Of a DNA stretch of 64,000 nt, positions 20,877 to 27,672 are shown piece by piece. Source of the DNA: Rhizobium sp. NFR07 (GTDB taxonomy: Bacteria > Pseudomonadota > Alphaproteobacteria > Rhizobiales > Rhizobiaceae). The translations under genes and the position numbers were made by a program. The stretch lies in assembly GCF_900111905.1 (NCBI RefSeq), contig NZ_FOKM01000023.1, forward strand, positions 1 through 64,000, in the 5' to 3' direction. How positions within the stretch are numbered: the stretch's first letter is position 1; every line of letters begins with the position of its first letter. The notes below the pieces were generated by a model. The model searched no databases. It was not told where the DNA came from and saw only the letters and a list, made by a program, of their open reading frames with translations.

Positions 20877-22112
20877 TTAGTGCACCGCGCCGGAGCCGCC
20901 GGCGGCGACCAGCGCGAACGGCTGGCCCGCGACAGCGATCGTCCGCTCTTCCTTCAGGCTGCTGCCATCAACGACACGGATCAGGCCGTTGCGCGGATCG
21001 GTGATGGCAAGCTTGCCGTCTGCGACCGCGATCCGCGGGCGCGGATCGCGCCAATGGCCGTCCTTGCTATAGGGCTCCGTCACCGTTTCCGACTTGACGA
21101 TCTCGCCCTTCACCACATCGATGAGATGCAGCTTGCCATCCTCGGTCAGAACATAGGCATTGCGTGGCTCGGCCGGATCGAGCGCGAAATCTACCCGGCG
21201 CGTCGGCAGTTCGATCAGGCGATAGGGCTCGTCGGCGCTGTCCGGATCGATCAGCACGACCTTGTCCTCACCGTAGTTGCCGAGGAAGAACTGCATCGAC
21301 TTGCCCCCGAGCAGCGTCGAGACTTTACCCTTGGGCAGCGTGTCGCCATAGCGCAGCATCTCGAGCTTCGGGCCGTCCATCCCGCCCGGACGGGCGATCA
21401 GCACGCCCTCCTCGCAACCGAAGCCGACGAGGCGTGCGGATGTCGCCTCCCCGTGCAGGCCGGTGCAGGCCGCGACCTCACCCACCTGGCTGCCCTCGTC
21501 ATTAACGACGCGCAATCCGCGCCGCGGCGGCAATTCGCCTTCCTTCACCGGCGCCTCGATATTCGGCATCGATACGAGGAAATGATTGCGGACGGGCACG
21601 GCCACGCCGTGATGCGCAGCGATCGTATCGAAAGCCTTCAGTTGCGCATTGCCGCCCGCCAGCGCGTCCTCGCTGACGAGATCGAATTTCTGTTCGCGAT
21701 CATAAAATACGGCGACCTGATCATCATGGGTCACCACATGCCCCGGCTTCTGCCCCCTGATAACCGTCGAAAGCAGCTTCGGTTCGTTGATCTCGATATC
21801 GCGATGCTCGCCATGGTCCGACAGTGCGATACCGGTCGAGATGGCATGAATGATGTTCTCGTCGCCCTGCACCGCAAACACCGTCTCGCCGCTCTCGCTC
21901 AGTGAAAGGGCTGCATAACCCTCAAGGTCGAAGCGGCCGATTTCCTTGCCCGACGCCATGTCGATGGCACGCACCACCGGCAGGCTGTGATCGGCGACGA
22001 ACAGGCGCCAAGTTTCCGCATTCTCCTCTTCCGCATGGGCAATCGACATCAACGGCGCACCGGACGCCAAAAGCATGGCCGACAACCCCGCGGCCCGCAA
22101 CAAATGGGACAT
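20877..22112 (-). CDS. aztD: AztD-like periplasmic zinc metallochaperone (beta-propeller)
   Basis: A 411-residue exported protein: signal peptide MSHLLRAAGLSAMLLASGAP with cleavage near IAHA, then repeated beta-propeller blades (WRLFVADHSLPVVRAIDMAS, GEIVKSETVTEPYSKDGHWRDPRPRIAV). His/Asp/Glu-rich segments (ALSDHGEHRDIEI, DTIAAHHGVAV) could bind zinc. The overall pattern matches what I recall of AztD, which hands Zn(II) to the AztC binding protein. The ATG at 22112 has GGAG in place; the alternative ATG at 22136 lies inside the upstream palindrome. No aztABC transporter genes are adjacent, so it is an orphan here. A general beta-propeller protein is the alternative. Confidence 0.7.
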   Translation of the reverse strand: MSHLLRAAGLSAMLLASGAPLMSIAHAEEENAETWRLFVADHSLPVVRAIDMASGKEIGRFDLEGYAALSLSESGETVFAVQGDENIIHAISTGIALSDHGEHRDIEINEPKLLSTVIRGQKPGHVVTHDDQVAVFYDREQKFDLVSEDALAGGNAQLKAFDTIAAHHGVAVPVRNHFLVSMPNIEAPVKEGELPPRRGLRVVNDEGSQVGEVAACTGLHGEATSARLVGFGCEEGVLIARPGGMDGPKLEMLRYGDTLPKGKVSTLLGGKSMQFFLGNYGEDKVVLIDPDSADEPYRLIELPTRRVDFALDPAEPRNAYVLTEDGKLHLIDVVKGEIVKSETVTEPYSKDGHWRDPRPRIAVADGKLAITDPRNGLIRVVDGSSLKEERTIAVAGQPFALVAAGGSGAVH

Positions 22113-22125
22113 ATCCACTCCTATA

Positions 22126-22140
22126 TGTAATAACATTACA
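22126..22140. promoter_or_regulatory. Zur-like palindrome upstream of aztD
   Basis: Perfect dyad TGTAAT-AAC-ATTACA, 14 bp upstream of the chosen aztD start codon. AT-rich TGTAAT/ATTACA dyads of this sort are typical of Fur-family (Zur) operators in alphaproteobacteria. The zinc-chaperone context makes Zur the likely ligand, but this is inference. Confidence 0.55.
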
Positions 22141-22228
22141 GAAAGAGCGTTATACAGTTACATTCTATTTGTCCATCCGCCGGCGGAGCGGATGGACGTG
22201 GTGATCCCCAATTTCCCCCGGGCGATCC

Positions 22229-23068
22229 TTAGAGCGCGGCCAGAAGCACCTCCAGCCGACGTTCACCCTCACGCGTCTGCGCACCCGCAGCGAGCGCGGC
22301 CCGGGCAAGCTCCACCGCCCTCGGCACACCAAAAGTCTCGCCGAGCAGCCGGTTATTGGCGTCCAGTGCCACGTCGAGACTGGGCACTGCCGCATTCACG
22401 GCCCGCTTTGCGGCCCGCACCATGCCGGGTGCCCGGCTGGCAATGTCACGCGCCAGGTCATCAACGAAACCATCCAGTTCTTCCGCCGGCAGGGCCCTGT
22501 TGATCCATCCATAATGCTCCGCCAGATCGGCATCGACCATCCGCGCACCGGTAATGATCTCCAGCGCCCTTGCCCGCCCGACAAGCTGCGGCAGATAGGC
22601 GGTGCCGCCGGCGCCCGGAATGATCCCGACCAGCGCCTCCATCTGCCCGAGCCCCGCTTTGCCCTTGGCGGCGAACCGCATGTCGAGCGCCGAGAACAGT
22701 TCCGCTCCGCCGCCCCGCGCCAGCCCGGCAAGCTTGCCGATCGTCACCTGCGGAAGGGCACGGATCCGTTCATGCAGGCGCATCATGGGGTTCAGATGCT
22801 CGGTCCCCGGCTCGCCAAGCTGGAGCGCCAGAAAGGCCTCCGGCGCGATGGCGAAATTCATGTCGCCATGGACGATAAAGAAATCCGGATCAGCGCTCTG
22901 GAAGACGATGACGTCGATTGTCTCGTCCTTCGCAACCTTGGCGGCAAAATCGTCGAGCTCCAGCATCAGTTCGGCATCGAGAATGTTGAGCGGCGGATGG
23001 TCGAGGGTAAGCCAGGCGGCCCCACCCTCCGTGGTGATCTTGATCGTCCTGTAGTCTGAATAGGTCAT
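22229..23068 (-). CDS. Enoyl-CoA hydratase/isomerase family protein
   Basis: A 279-residue crotonase-fold protein. The second oxyanion-hole and catalytic region is well preserved (GLARGGGAELFSALDMRFA near 115-133, then GQMEALVGIIPGAGGTAYLP with the second acidic residue). The first block (FFIVHGDMNF) departs from the usual FSAGADL, so substrate and reaction cannot be set. The frame continues upstream to 23524, but ATG 23068 follows AAAGGAG and starts a normal crotonase N-terminus. It is divergent from an HxlR regulator gene across a 17-bp palindrome, which suggests redox- or aldehyde-responsive control. Confidence 0.85.
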   Translation of the reverse strand: MTYSDYRTIKITTEGGAAWLTLDHPPLNILDAELMLELDDFAAKVAKDETIDVIVFQSADPDFFIVHGDMNFAIAPEAFLALQLGEPGTEHLNPMMRLHERIRALPQVTIGKLAGLARGGGAELFSALDMRFAAKGKAGLGQMEALVGIIPGAGGTAYLPQLVGRARALEIITGARMVDADLAEHYGWINRALPAEELDGFVDDLARDIASRAPGMVRAAKRAVNAAVPSLDVALDANNRLLGETFGVPRAVELARAALAAGAQTREGERRLEVLLAAL

Positions 23069-23101
23069 GGTTGCGGAACTCCTTTCATGAGTTGCCGCAA
23101 T

Positions 23102-23118
23102 GGTATAAATTGTATACC
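23102..23118. promoter_or_regulatory. Candidate HxlR operator
   Basis: Inverted repeat GGTATA-AATTG-TATACC between the divergent enoyl-CoA hydratase and HxlR genes, with another half-site GGTATAC at 23149-23155 close to the regulator's start. Repeated GGTATAC half-sites in the shared intergenic region fit binding by the adjacent HxlR protein to control both promoters. Confidence 0.5.
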
Positions 23119-23170
23119 TAGCGTCAATTACGCACCTGAATGCTACAAGGTATACGGAAGTAAACTGCCC

Positions 23171-23572
23171 ATGAGCGACCGTCTGACGACCCGAAAAGCT
23201 GATCGCACCTCCCCTCCGCAACAGCCGGCCGGCACGCGGCTGGCGTCGGACCGGCTCCTGCTCGACGAGATCGCCAGCAAATGGTCGATCCTCGTGCTCG
23301 GCGCGCTCTGCGACGGCCCGCTGCGCTTCAACCAGTTGCGCCGCGCCCTCGACGGCGTCACCCAGAAGGCGCTCACCCAATGCCTGAGACGGCTGGAGCG
23401 GGACGGCATCCTGACGAGAACCGTACTGCCCACCTCCCCGGTCTCCGTCCAATACGAGATCACCTCGCTCGGCCGCACCCTGGAAGCGCCGTTCAGGGCA
23501 CTGGCTGACTGGACCGTGCATCACGGCGCCGCGGTGGCGGAAGCTCGTGCCCGGTTCGACGCCGACCCGTGA
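23171..23572 (+). CDS. HxlR-family transcriptional regulator
   Basis: A 133-residue winged-helix regulator. The HxlR core is clear: DEIASKWSILVLGALCDGPL, RFNQLRRALDGVTQKALTQ, LRRLERDGILTRTV, and VQYEITSLGRTL in the wing. The redox cysteine often found near the N-terminus of HxlR sensors is absent. The only Cys residues lie in GALCDGP and TQCLRR. ATG 23171 is chosen because the upstream extension from 23087 runs across the operator region. Divergent from the enoyl-CoA hydratase gene, its likely target. Confidence 0.92.
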   Translation: MSDRLTTRKADRTSPPQQPAGTRLASDRLLLDEIASKWSILVLGALCDGPLRFNQLRRALDGVTQKALTQCLRRLERDGILTRTVLPTSPVSVQYEITSLGRTLEAPFRALADWTVHHGAAVAEARARFDADP

Positions 23573-23641
23573 CAGCTAAGTCATGACGCCTGAAACGAAA
23601 TTTCCCTTGACGAAAACCTGCCCAAGTCTAAGCCTGCCGAC

Positions 23642-24631
23642 ATGACCGACGCGTCCCAGACCACCGACAGCATTCTCCGTTCCACGCCCGACAATCCGGC
23701 ACCCGACGATGTCACCGCCGGCTATTTCACCGGCCATCGCGGCACAAAGATCCGCTATGCCCTGTTCCGTTCGGCCGTCGTGCCGGCGCGGGGCACCGTC
23801 GTGCTCATGCAGGGCCGCAACGAGTTCATCGAGAAATATTTCGAGACGATCCGCGATCTGAACGCCATGGGTCTTTGGGTCGCGACCTATGACCTGCGCG
23901 GCCAGGGCGGCTCCGATCGCCTGACGAAGAACCCGAACAAGGGCCATGTGCGCCGATTTGCCGATTACGAGCGGGATCTCGAAATCTTCCTCGAACAGAT
24001 TGTCCTGCCCGATGCCCGCCTTCCCTTCTTCCTCGTTGCCCATTCCACCGGCGCGCTGATTGCGCTGTCGGCGGCGCCGCGCCTGTCGAACCGCATCAGC
24101 CGCATGGCGCTCTGCGCCCCCTATATCGGCTTCCACGGCCAGCCCTTGCCCGAGAAAGCCGTGCGGCCGCTGACCCGCCTGATGTCCTGGACCGGTTTCG
24201 GCGGCATTCAGATGGGGGGCGACAAGCGCATGATCCCTTTCGAAGGCAATGGCCTGACCGGAGATCGCCGCCGGTTCGATCGCAATATAGGCCTCTATAA
24301 GACATTTCGGGATATCACCGTCGGAGCCCCGACGGCCCGCTGGATCCACGAAACGCTGAAGGCCGCAACCCGCGTGTCGTCCCAGACGCATCTGACGGAA
24401 ATCACCATCCCGACGCTCATCCTGGCGCCGGTTCTCGACGGCATCGTGCCCTACCGCCTGCAGGAAAACCTGTCGCGCAATTTTCGCGCCGGCCAGCTCA
24501 TCACCGTCACCGGCGGCCGCCACGAACTGTTCCAGGAAAAGGATATCTACCGCGCTCAGGCCATGGCGGCGATCGAGGCCTTCATGCCCGGCCTCGACGG
24601 CGGCCTCAACCTGTCGGAAACGGAGACCTGA
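23642..24631 (+). CDS. Alpha/beta hydrolase, lysophospholipase (PldB)-like
   Basis: A 329-residue serine hydrolase. The nucleophile elbow reads VAHSTGALIAL (about residue 138-148), with an LxxxDLRGQGGSDR segment (about 83-91) and a C-terminal GGRHELFQEK motif supplying the His. This layout matches the monoglyceride lipase/lysophospholipase family (Hydrolase_4). No signal peptide is visible, so it is cytoplasmic or peripheral. It begins 69 bp after the HxlR gene on the same strand and is convergent with the phosphatase gene. Confidence 0.9.
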   Translation: MTDASQTTDSILRSTPDNPAPDDVTAGYFTGHRGTKIRYALFRSAVVPARGTVVLMQGRNEFIEKYFETIRDLNAMGLWVATYDLRGQGGSDRLTKNPNKGHVRRFADYERDLEIFLEQIVLPDARLPFFLVAHSTGALIALSAAPRLSNRISRMALCAPYIGFHGQPLPEKAVRPLTRLMSWTGFGGIQMGGDKRMIPFEGNGLTGDRRRFDRNIGLYKTFRDITVGAPTARWIHETLKAATRVSSQTHLTEITIPTLILAPVLDGIVPYRLQENLSRNFRAGQLITVTGGRHELFQEKDIYRAQAMAAIEAFMPGLDGGLNLSETET

Positions 24632-24665
24632 ACAGGTCTCCACTACCTAACGTATCAAATCGGGA

Positions 24666-25442
24666 TCAGCGTTTGGCGAGCAGCGCCATCGCCTCTTCAT
24701 GCACGGCCTTCGATCCGGCCGCGATGATGTTGCCGCCATTTTCTGGCCGCCCACCGTCCCAGGTGGTGATCACACCGCCGGCCTGCTCGATCAGCGGGAT
24801 CAGCGCTCCGACATCATAGGGCTGCAGGCTGTTTTCGACGACGAGGTCGATATTGCCCGATGCCAGCAGCGCATAGGCGTAGCAATCGCAGCCATAACGG
24901 AACAGCCGCACCTTCTCCTCCACCGATCGGTAAAGCTCGAGATCCCTGCCGGTAAAGATATGCGGCGAGGTGGTGAACAGGATCGCATCCTTCAGCGATC
25001 CGCAGTCACGCACCGAAATCTGCCGCTCGCCGCCCGGCCCCGAATACCAGGACTGCTGGCCGTCGGCGAAATAGCGCTCGCCGATAAACGGCTGGTCGAC
25101 CAGACCCATCGATGCATGACCATTGGATCGCAACCCGATCAGCGTGCCCCAGACCGGCAGCCCGGAAATGAAGGCGCGCGTCCCGTCGATCGGATCGATC
25201 ACCCAGACATGCTCACGGTCGAGACCGACATTGCCGTGTTCCTCGCCGAGGATACCATGCTCGGGAAAGCGCTCTTCAATCAGCGCCCGGATCGCCGTCT
25301 CGGCCGCACGATCCCCTTCGGTCACCGGATCAAAGCCGCCCGCCAGCTTGTTGACCACCGAAATGCCGGTTCGGAAGCGCGGCAGCGTCTCGCCCTTGGC
25401 TGCATCGGCAAGCGCGTAGAAAAAATCACGGTCTGGCAACAT
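24666..25442 (-). CDS. hisN: Inositol monophosphatase-family phosphatase, HisN-type histidinol-phosphatase
   Basis: A 258-residue Mg-dependent phosphatase. The family motifs are complete: GEEHGN (metal-binding Glu), WVIDPIDGTRAFISGLPVWG, and WDGGRPENGG near the C-terminus. The sequence style (GFDPVTEGDRAAETAIRALI, FTSPHIF-type central region) points to the HisN branch used for histidine synthesis in actinobacteria and alphaproteobacteria rather than to SuhB itself, but the specificity is inferred. The gene is divergent from a small RNA gene of the suhB/mmgR family, which was first noticed next to inositol-phosphatase genes. Confidence 0.85.
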   Translation of the reverse strand: MLPDRDFFYALADAAKGETLPRFRTGISVVNKLAGGFDPVTEGDRAAETAIRALIEERFPEHGILGEEHGNVGLDREHVWVIDPIDGTRAFISGLPVWGTLIGLRSNGHASMGLVDQPFIGERYFADGQQSWYSGPGGERQISVRDCGSLKDAILFTTSPHIFTGRDLELYRSVEEKVRLFRYGCDCYAYALLASGNIDLVVENSLQPYDVGALIPLIEQAGGVITTWDGGRPENGGNIIAAGSKAVHEEAMALLAKR

Positions 25443-25592
25443 CGGCAGGCTCCTGAAAATCGCAAGAAGAAAGGGACGCCGCCTTCATAGGCTGTCCCGA
25501 AGCCCGTGAAAACCGCCTTTGGCGCAACCTGTGCCAAGACCTTAATCACAACGCACAAAAATGACGCAAATTTAATCACCGTAAAAATGTGC

Positions 25593-25622
25593 TTGACATT
25601 TGTGCATGGCTCGTCGTAATTT
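25593..25622 (+). promoter_or_regulatory. Promoter of the suhB/mmgR-type sRNA
   Basis: TTGACA (25593-25598), 18-bp spacer, TAATTT (25617-25622). The predicted start at about 25629 coincides with the first base of the small-RNA hairpin. The CTTGACA -35 is the housekeeping type used in rhizobia. Confidence 0.6.
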
Positions 25623-25628
25623 CTTCAT

Positions 25629-25705
25629 ACAGTCTTTGACTGTAAATACCCTCCTTGGGTGTTTCCTCCCTAGACTTAGCCGCGCGAACAGCGCGGTTTT
25701 TTTTT
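25629..25705 (+). ncRNA. mmgR: suhB/mmgR (alpha-r14 family) small regulatory RNA
   Basis: About 77 nt with three elements seen directly: a first hairpin ACAGTC-TTT-GACTGT (25629-25643), a second ACCC-TCCTT-GGGT (25648-25660), then a single-stranded GTTTCCTCCCTAGACTTA carrying a CCUCCC anti-Shine-Dalgarno-like motif. A terminator stem CCGCGC/GCGCGG is followed by nine T. The conserved CTTGGGTGTTTCCTCCCTAG core and the 77-nt length match what I recall of mmgR from Sinorhizobium, a trans-acting sRNA affecting polyhydroxybutyrate granules. The neighbouring inositol-phosphatase-family gene is the context that gave the Rfam family its name. Rfam/Infernal scoring would settle it. Confidence 0.85.
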
Positions 25706-25807
25706 GCCCGCGATTCCGCCGGCAAGCCCATCGCGCAAGTAGCCATCGCCTCTCCACGGGCCGAGCAGGCTCCGTGGGACATCCTTCCAACCAACGGAAA
25801 TGAAAGA

Positions 25808-26713
25808 CTATTCGGCCGCGAGCGCGCTCATGCCGCCGGAGAAATCACCGACATATTCGGCCATCTGGCGCATGAAGGTGGAGAGTGCTGCGGCGATTAC
25901 CGGAAACTCCCGCTTCTTTTCGAGCGTTGTCTCATCGACATAGAGCGCGCGGTTGATCTCGATCTGCAGCGCATGCAGCCCGCGCACGGGGCGACCGTAA
26001 TGCTCGGTGATGAAACCGCCCGCATAAGGCTTGTTGCGCACCGCCGAAAAACCCATCCCGTCGAGAAAATCCAGCGCCGCGCGCGACAGTTCGGCCGAGG
26101 CACTGGTGCCGTAGCGGTCGCCGATGATGAAGTCCGGCCGCAGTTCGGAGCCGGACAGCCGTATATTGCCGGGCATCGAATGGCAGTCGATCAGGATCGC
26201 AAGCCCGAAACGGGCATGGGTGCGCGCGATCAGTCGGCGCAGGCAGGTATGATAAGGCTTGTAGATTGCCTCGATACGAGCCAGCCCCTCCTCCACCGAC
26301 AGCCGCTTGCGGTAGATCTCCATATTCTCCGCGACGATGCGCGGGATCGTTCCGAGACCGCCGGCGACCCGCATCGAGCCGATATTCACGTAAGGGGGCA
26401 GCGGTCCGTCGAACATGCGAGGATCGAGTTCGTAAGGCTCGCGGTTCACATCGAGATAGGCGCGCGGAAAATGAGCGGCGAGAAGCGGCGCACCGAGTTC
26501 GGGAGCATCGGCGAAAAGCTCGTCGACATAATGGTCGGCGGAGCGTCGGATAGAGAGCGAATCGAGATTGCTATTAGCGATGAGATCCGCCGGATAGTGC
26601 CGGCCGCTATGGGGAGAGTTGAAGACGAAAGGTATGGTCTGCGCTACAGGCTCCCTGACTTCGAACTGCTGTCCGTCTTCCAACCGTTCAAAGTCTCCCG
26701 CGGCGTGATCCAT
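25808..26713 (-). CDS. N-formylglutamate amidohydrolase family protein
   Basis: A 301-residue zinc-dependent hydrolase of the HutG/N-formylglutamate amidohydrolase family. Typical motifs are FVFNSPHSGRHYP near residue 30, DxNREPYELDPRMF near 110, and ILIDCHSMPG near 180. The RPVRGLHALQIEINRALY stretch is also conserved in this family. It acts on N-formylglutamate in histidine degradation or on related N-acyl amino acids; no hut genes are nearby, so the exact substrate is open. It is divergent from cpdR with a 182-bp gap. Confidence 0.9.
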   Translation of the reverse strand: MDHAAGDFERLEDGQQFEVREPVAQTIPFVFNSPHSGRHYPADLIANSNLDSLSIRRSADHYVDELFADAPELGAPLLAAHFPRAYLDVNREPYELDPRMFDGPLPPYVNIGSMRVAGGLGTIPRIVAENMEIYRKRLSVEEGLARIEAIYKPYHTCLRRLIARTHARFGLAILIDCHSMPGNIRLSGSELRPDFIIGDRYGTSASAELSRAALDFLDGMGFSAVRNKPYAGGFITEHYGRPVRGLHALQIEINRALYVDETTLEKKREFPVIAAALSTFMRQMAEYVGDFSGGMSALAAE

Positions 26714-26817
26714 CCTGCCTTTACCATGTCACGAACAAGTCCTGTGGGTATGTTGCCAGTTGCCTGACGGCAAGTCCATATATTATCTATACCCCACCAA
26801 ACGCCGATCCCTGCCGG

Positions 26818-26832
26818 TTAAACGGAAATTTA
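26818..26832. promoter_or_regulatory. Possible CtrA site upstream of cpdR
   Basis: TTAA-N7-TTTA matches the CtrA full site TTAA-N7-TTAA with one mismatch and lies 63 bp upstream of the cpdR start codon, a position compatible with promoter control. Such 8-base motifs occur by chance, so confidence is low. Confidence 0.3.
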
Positions 26833-26895
26833 CCGTGTGCTGGCATCGTTGAAGGCTGACACAACCCCTGGCATGCACGGATAGCGATCCCGAAG

Positions 26896-27261
26896 ATGAT
26901 ACAGAAAATCCTTCTCGCCGAAGACGACAACGATATGCGCCGTTTTCTGGTGAAGGCACTGGAAAAGGCCGGATACAAGGTCGATTCCTTCGATAACGGC
27001 GCAAGCGCCTATGATCGGCTGCGCGAAGAGCCCTTCTCGCTTCTGCTGACCGACATCGTCATGCCGGAAATGGACGGCATCGAGCTCGCCCGCCGCGCGA
27101 CCGAACTCGACCCCGATCTGAAGGTCATGTTCATCACCGGTTTCGCCGCAGTCGCGCTGAATTCCGACTCGAAGGCACCGAAGGACGCGAAGGTCCTGTC
27201 GAAGCCCTTCCACCTGCGCGACCTCGTCGACGAAGTGAATAAGCTTCTCGCCGCCGCCTGA
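26896..27261 (+). CDS. cpdR: Single-domain response regulator CpdR
   Basis: A 121-residue stand-alone receiver domain. Acidic pair near residue 10 (LLAEDDNDMRRF), phosphoacceptor Asp53 in TDIVMPEMDGIELA, Thr in VMFITGFAAV and the conserved Lys in LSKPFHLRDLVDEV. In Caulobacter and Sinorhizobium, unphosphorylated CpdR recruits substrates such as CtrA-network proteins to ClpXP, and the CckA-ChpT phosphorelay turns it off. The near-exact match to the CpdR consensus, and the length, give high confidence. It is a single gene followed by tRNA-Val. Confidence 0.93.
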   Translation: MIQKILLAEDDNDMRRFLVKALEKAGYKVDSFDNGASAYDRLREEPFSLLLTDIVMPEMDGIELARRATELDPDLKVMFITGFAAVALNSDSKAPKDAKVLSKPFHLRDLVDEVNKLLAAA

Positions 27262-27403
27262 TCCGGCATTACACGATCTGATTCCGGCCCGCCCGAAGAC
27301 GGAAAATTCCGATTTCGGGACGCGCCACGCGGTCATCCACAACCGCGAAAACCTTTGAAATGCGGGGCTGTCAAAAAAGCTTCGCACTTCATAAAAAAAC
27401 CGG

Positions 27404-27432
27404 TTGACGGCCCGACCGCTCTATGGTCTATG
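27404..27432 (+). promoter_or_regulatory. Promoter of tRNA-Val
   Basis: TTGACG (27404-27409), 17-bp spacer, TCTATG (27427-27432), placing the start about 8 bp before the tRNA. Confidence 0.5.
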
Positions 27433-27446
27433 CGCCGACATCGGAT

Positions 27447-27521
<75 letters not shown>

Positions 27522-27548
27522 TCCTTCCTCCTCGGAGGATAAGACAAG

Positions 27549-27567
27549 AGCCCCTTACGGGGCTTTT
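27549..27567 (+). terminator. Terminator of tRNA-Val
   Basis: Stem AGCCCC-TTAC-GGGGCT followed by TTTGCTTTTT, 27 bp after the tRNA. Confidence 0.85.
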
Positions 27568-27597
27568 GCTTTTTCCGGCAATGACTTACCCAAACAA

Positions 27598-27625
27598 AAG
27601 CCCGGCTTGCGATGCAGCCGGGCTT
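27598..27625 (-). terminator. Terminator of the chemoreceptor gene
   Basis: 10-bp stem AAGCCCGGCT / AGCCGGGCTT; on the minus strand it continues TTTGTTTG. It lies 47 bp past the chemoreceptor stop. Confidence 0.75.
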
Positions 27626-27672
27626 GTTGGTTTCAGGGTGAATGTCGGCCGCTCGGAAGAGCCACTCCGCCG

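Noticed and set aside
25572..25794. Two 72-codon minus-strand frames over the sRNA region
   Set aside because: They overlap a well-formed sRNA gene with promoter and terminator on the other strand and show no protein features.
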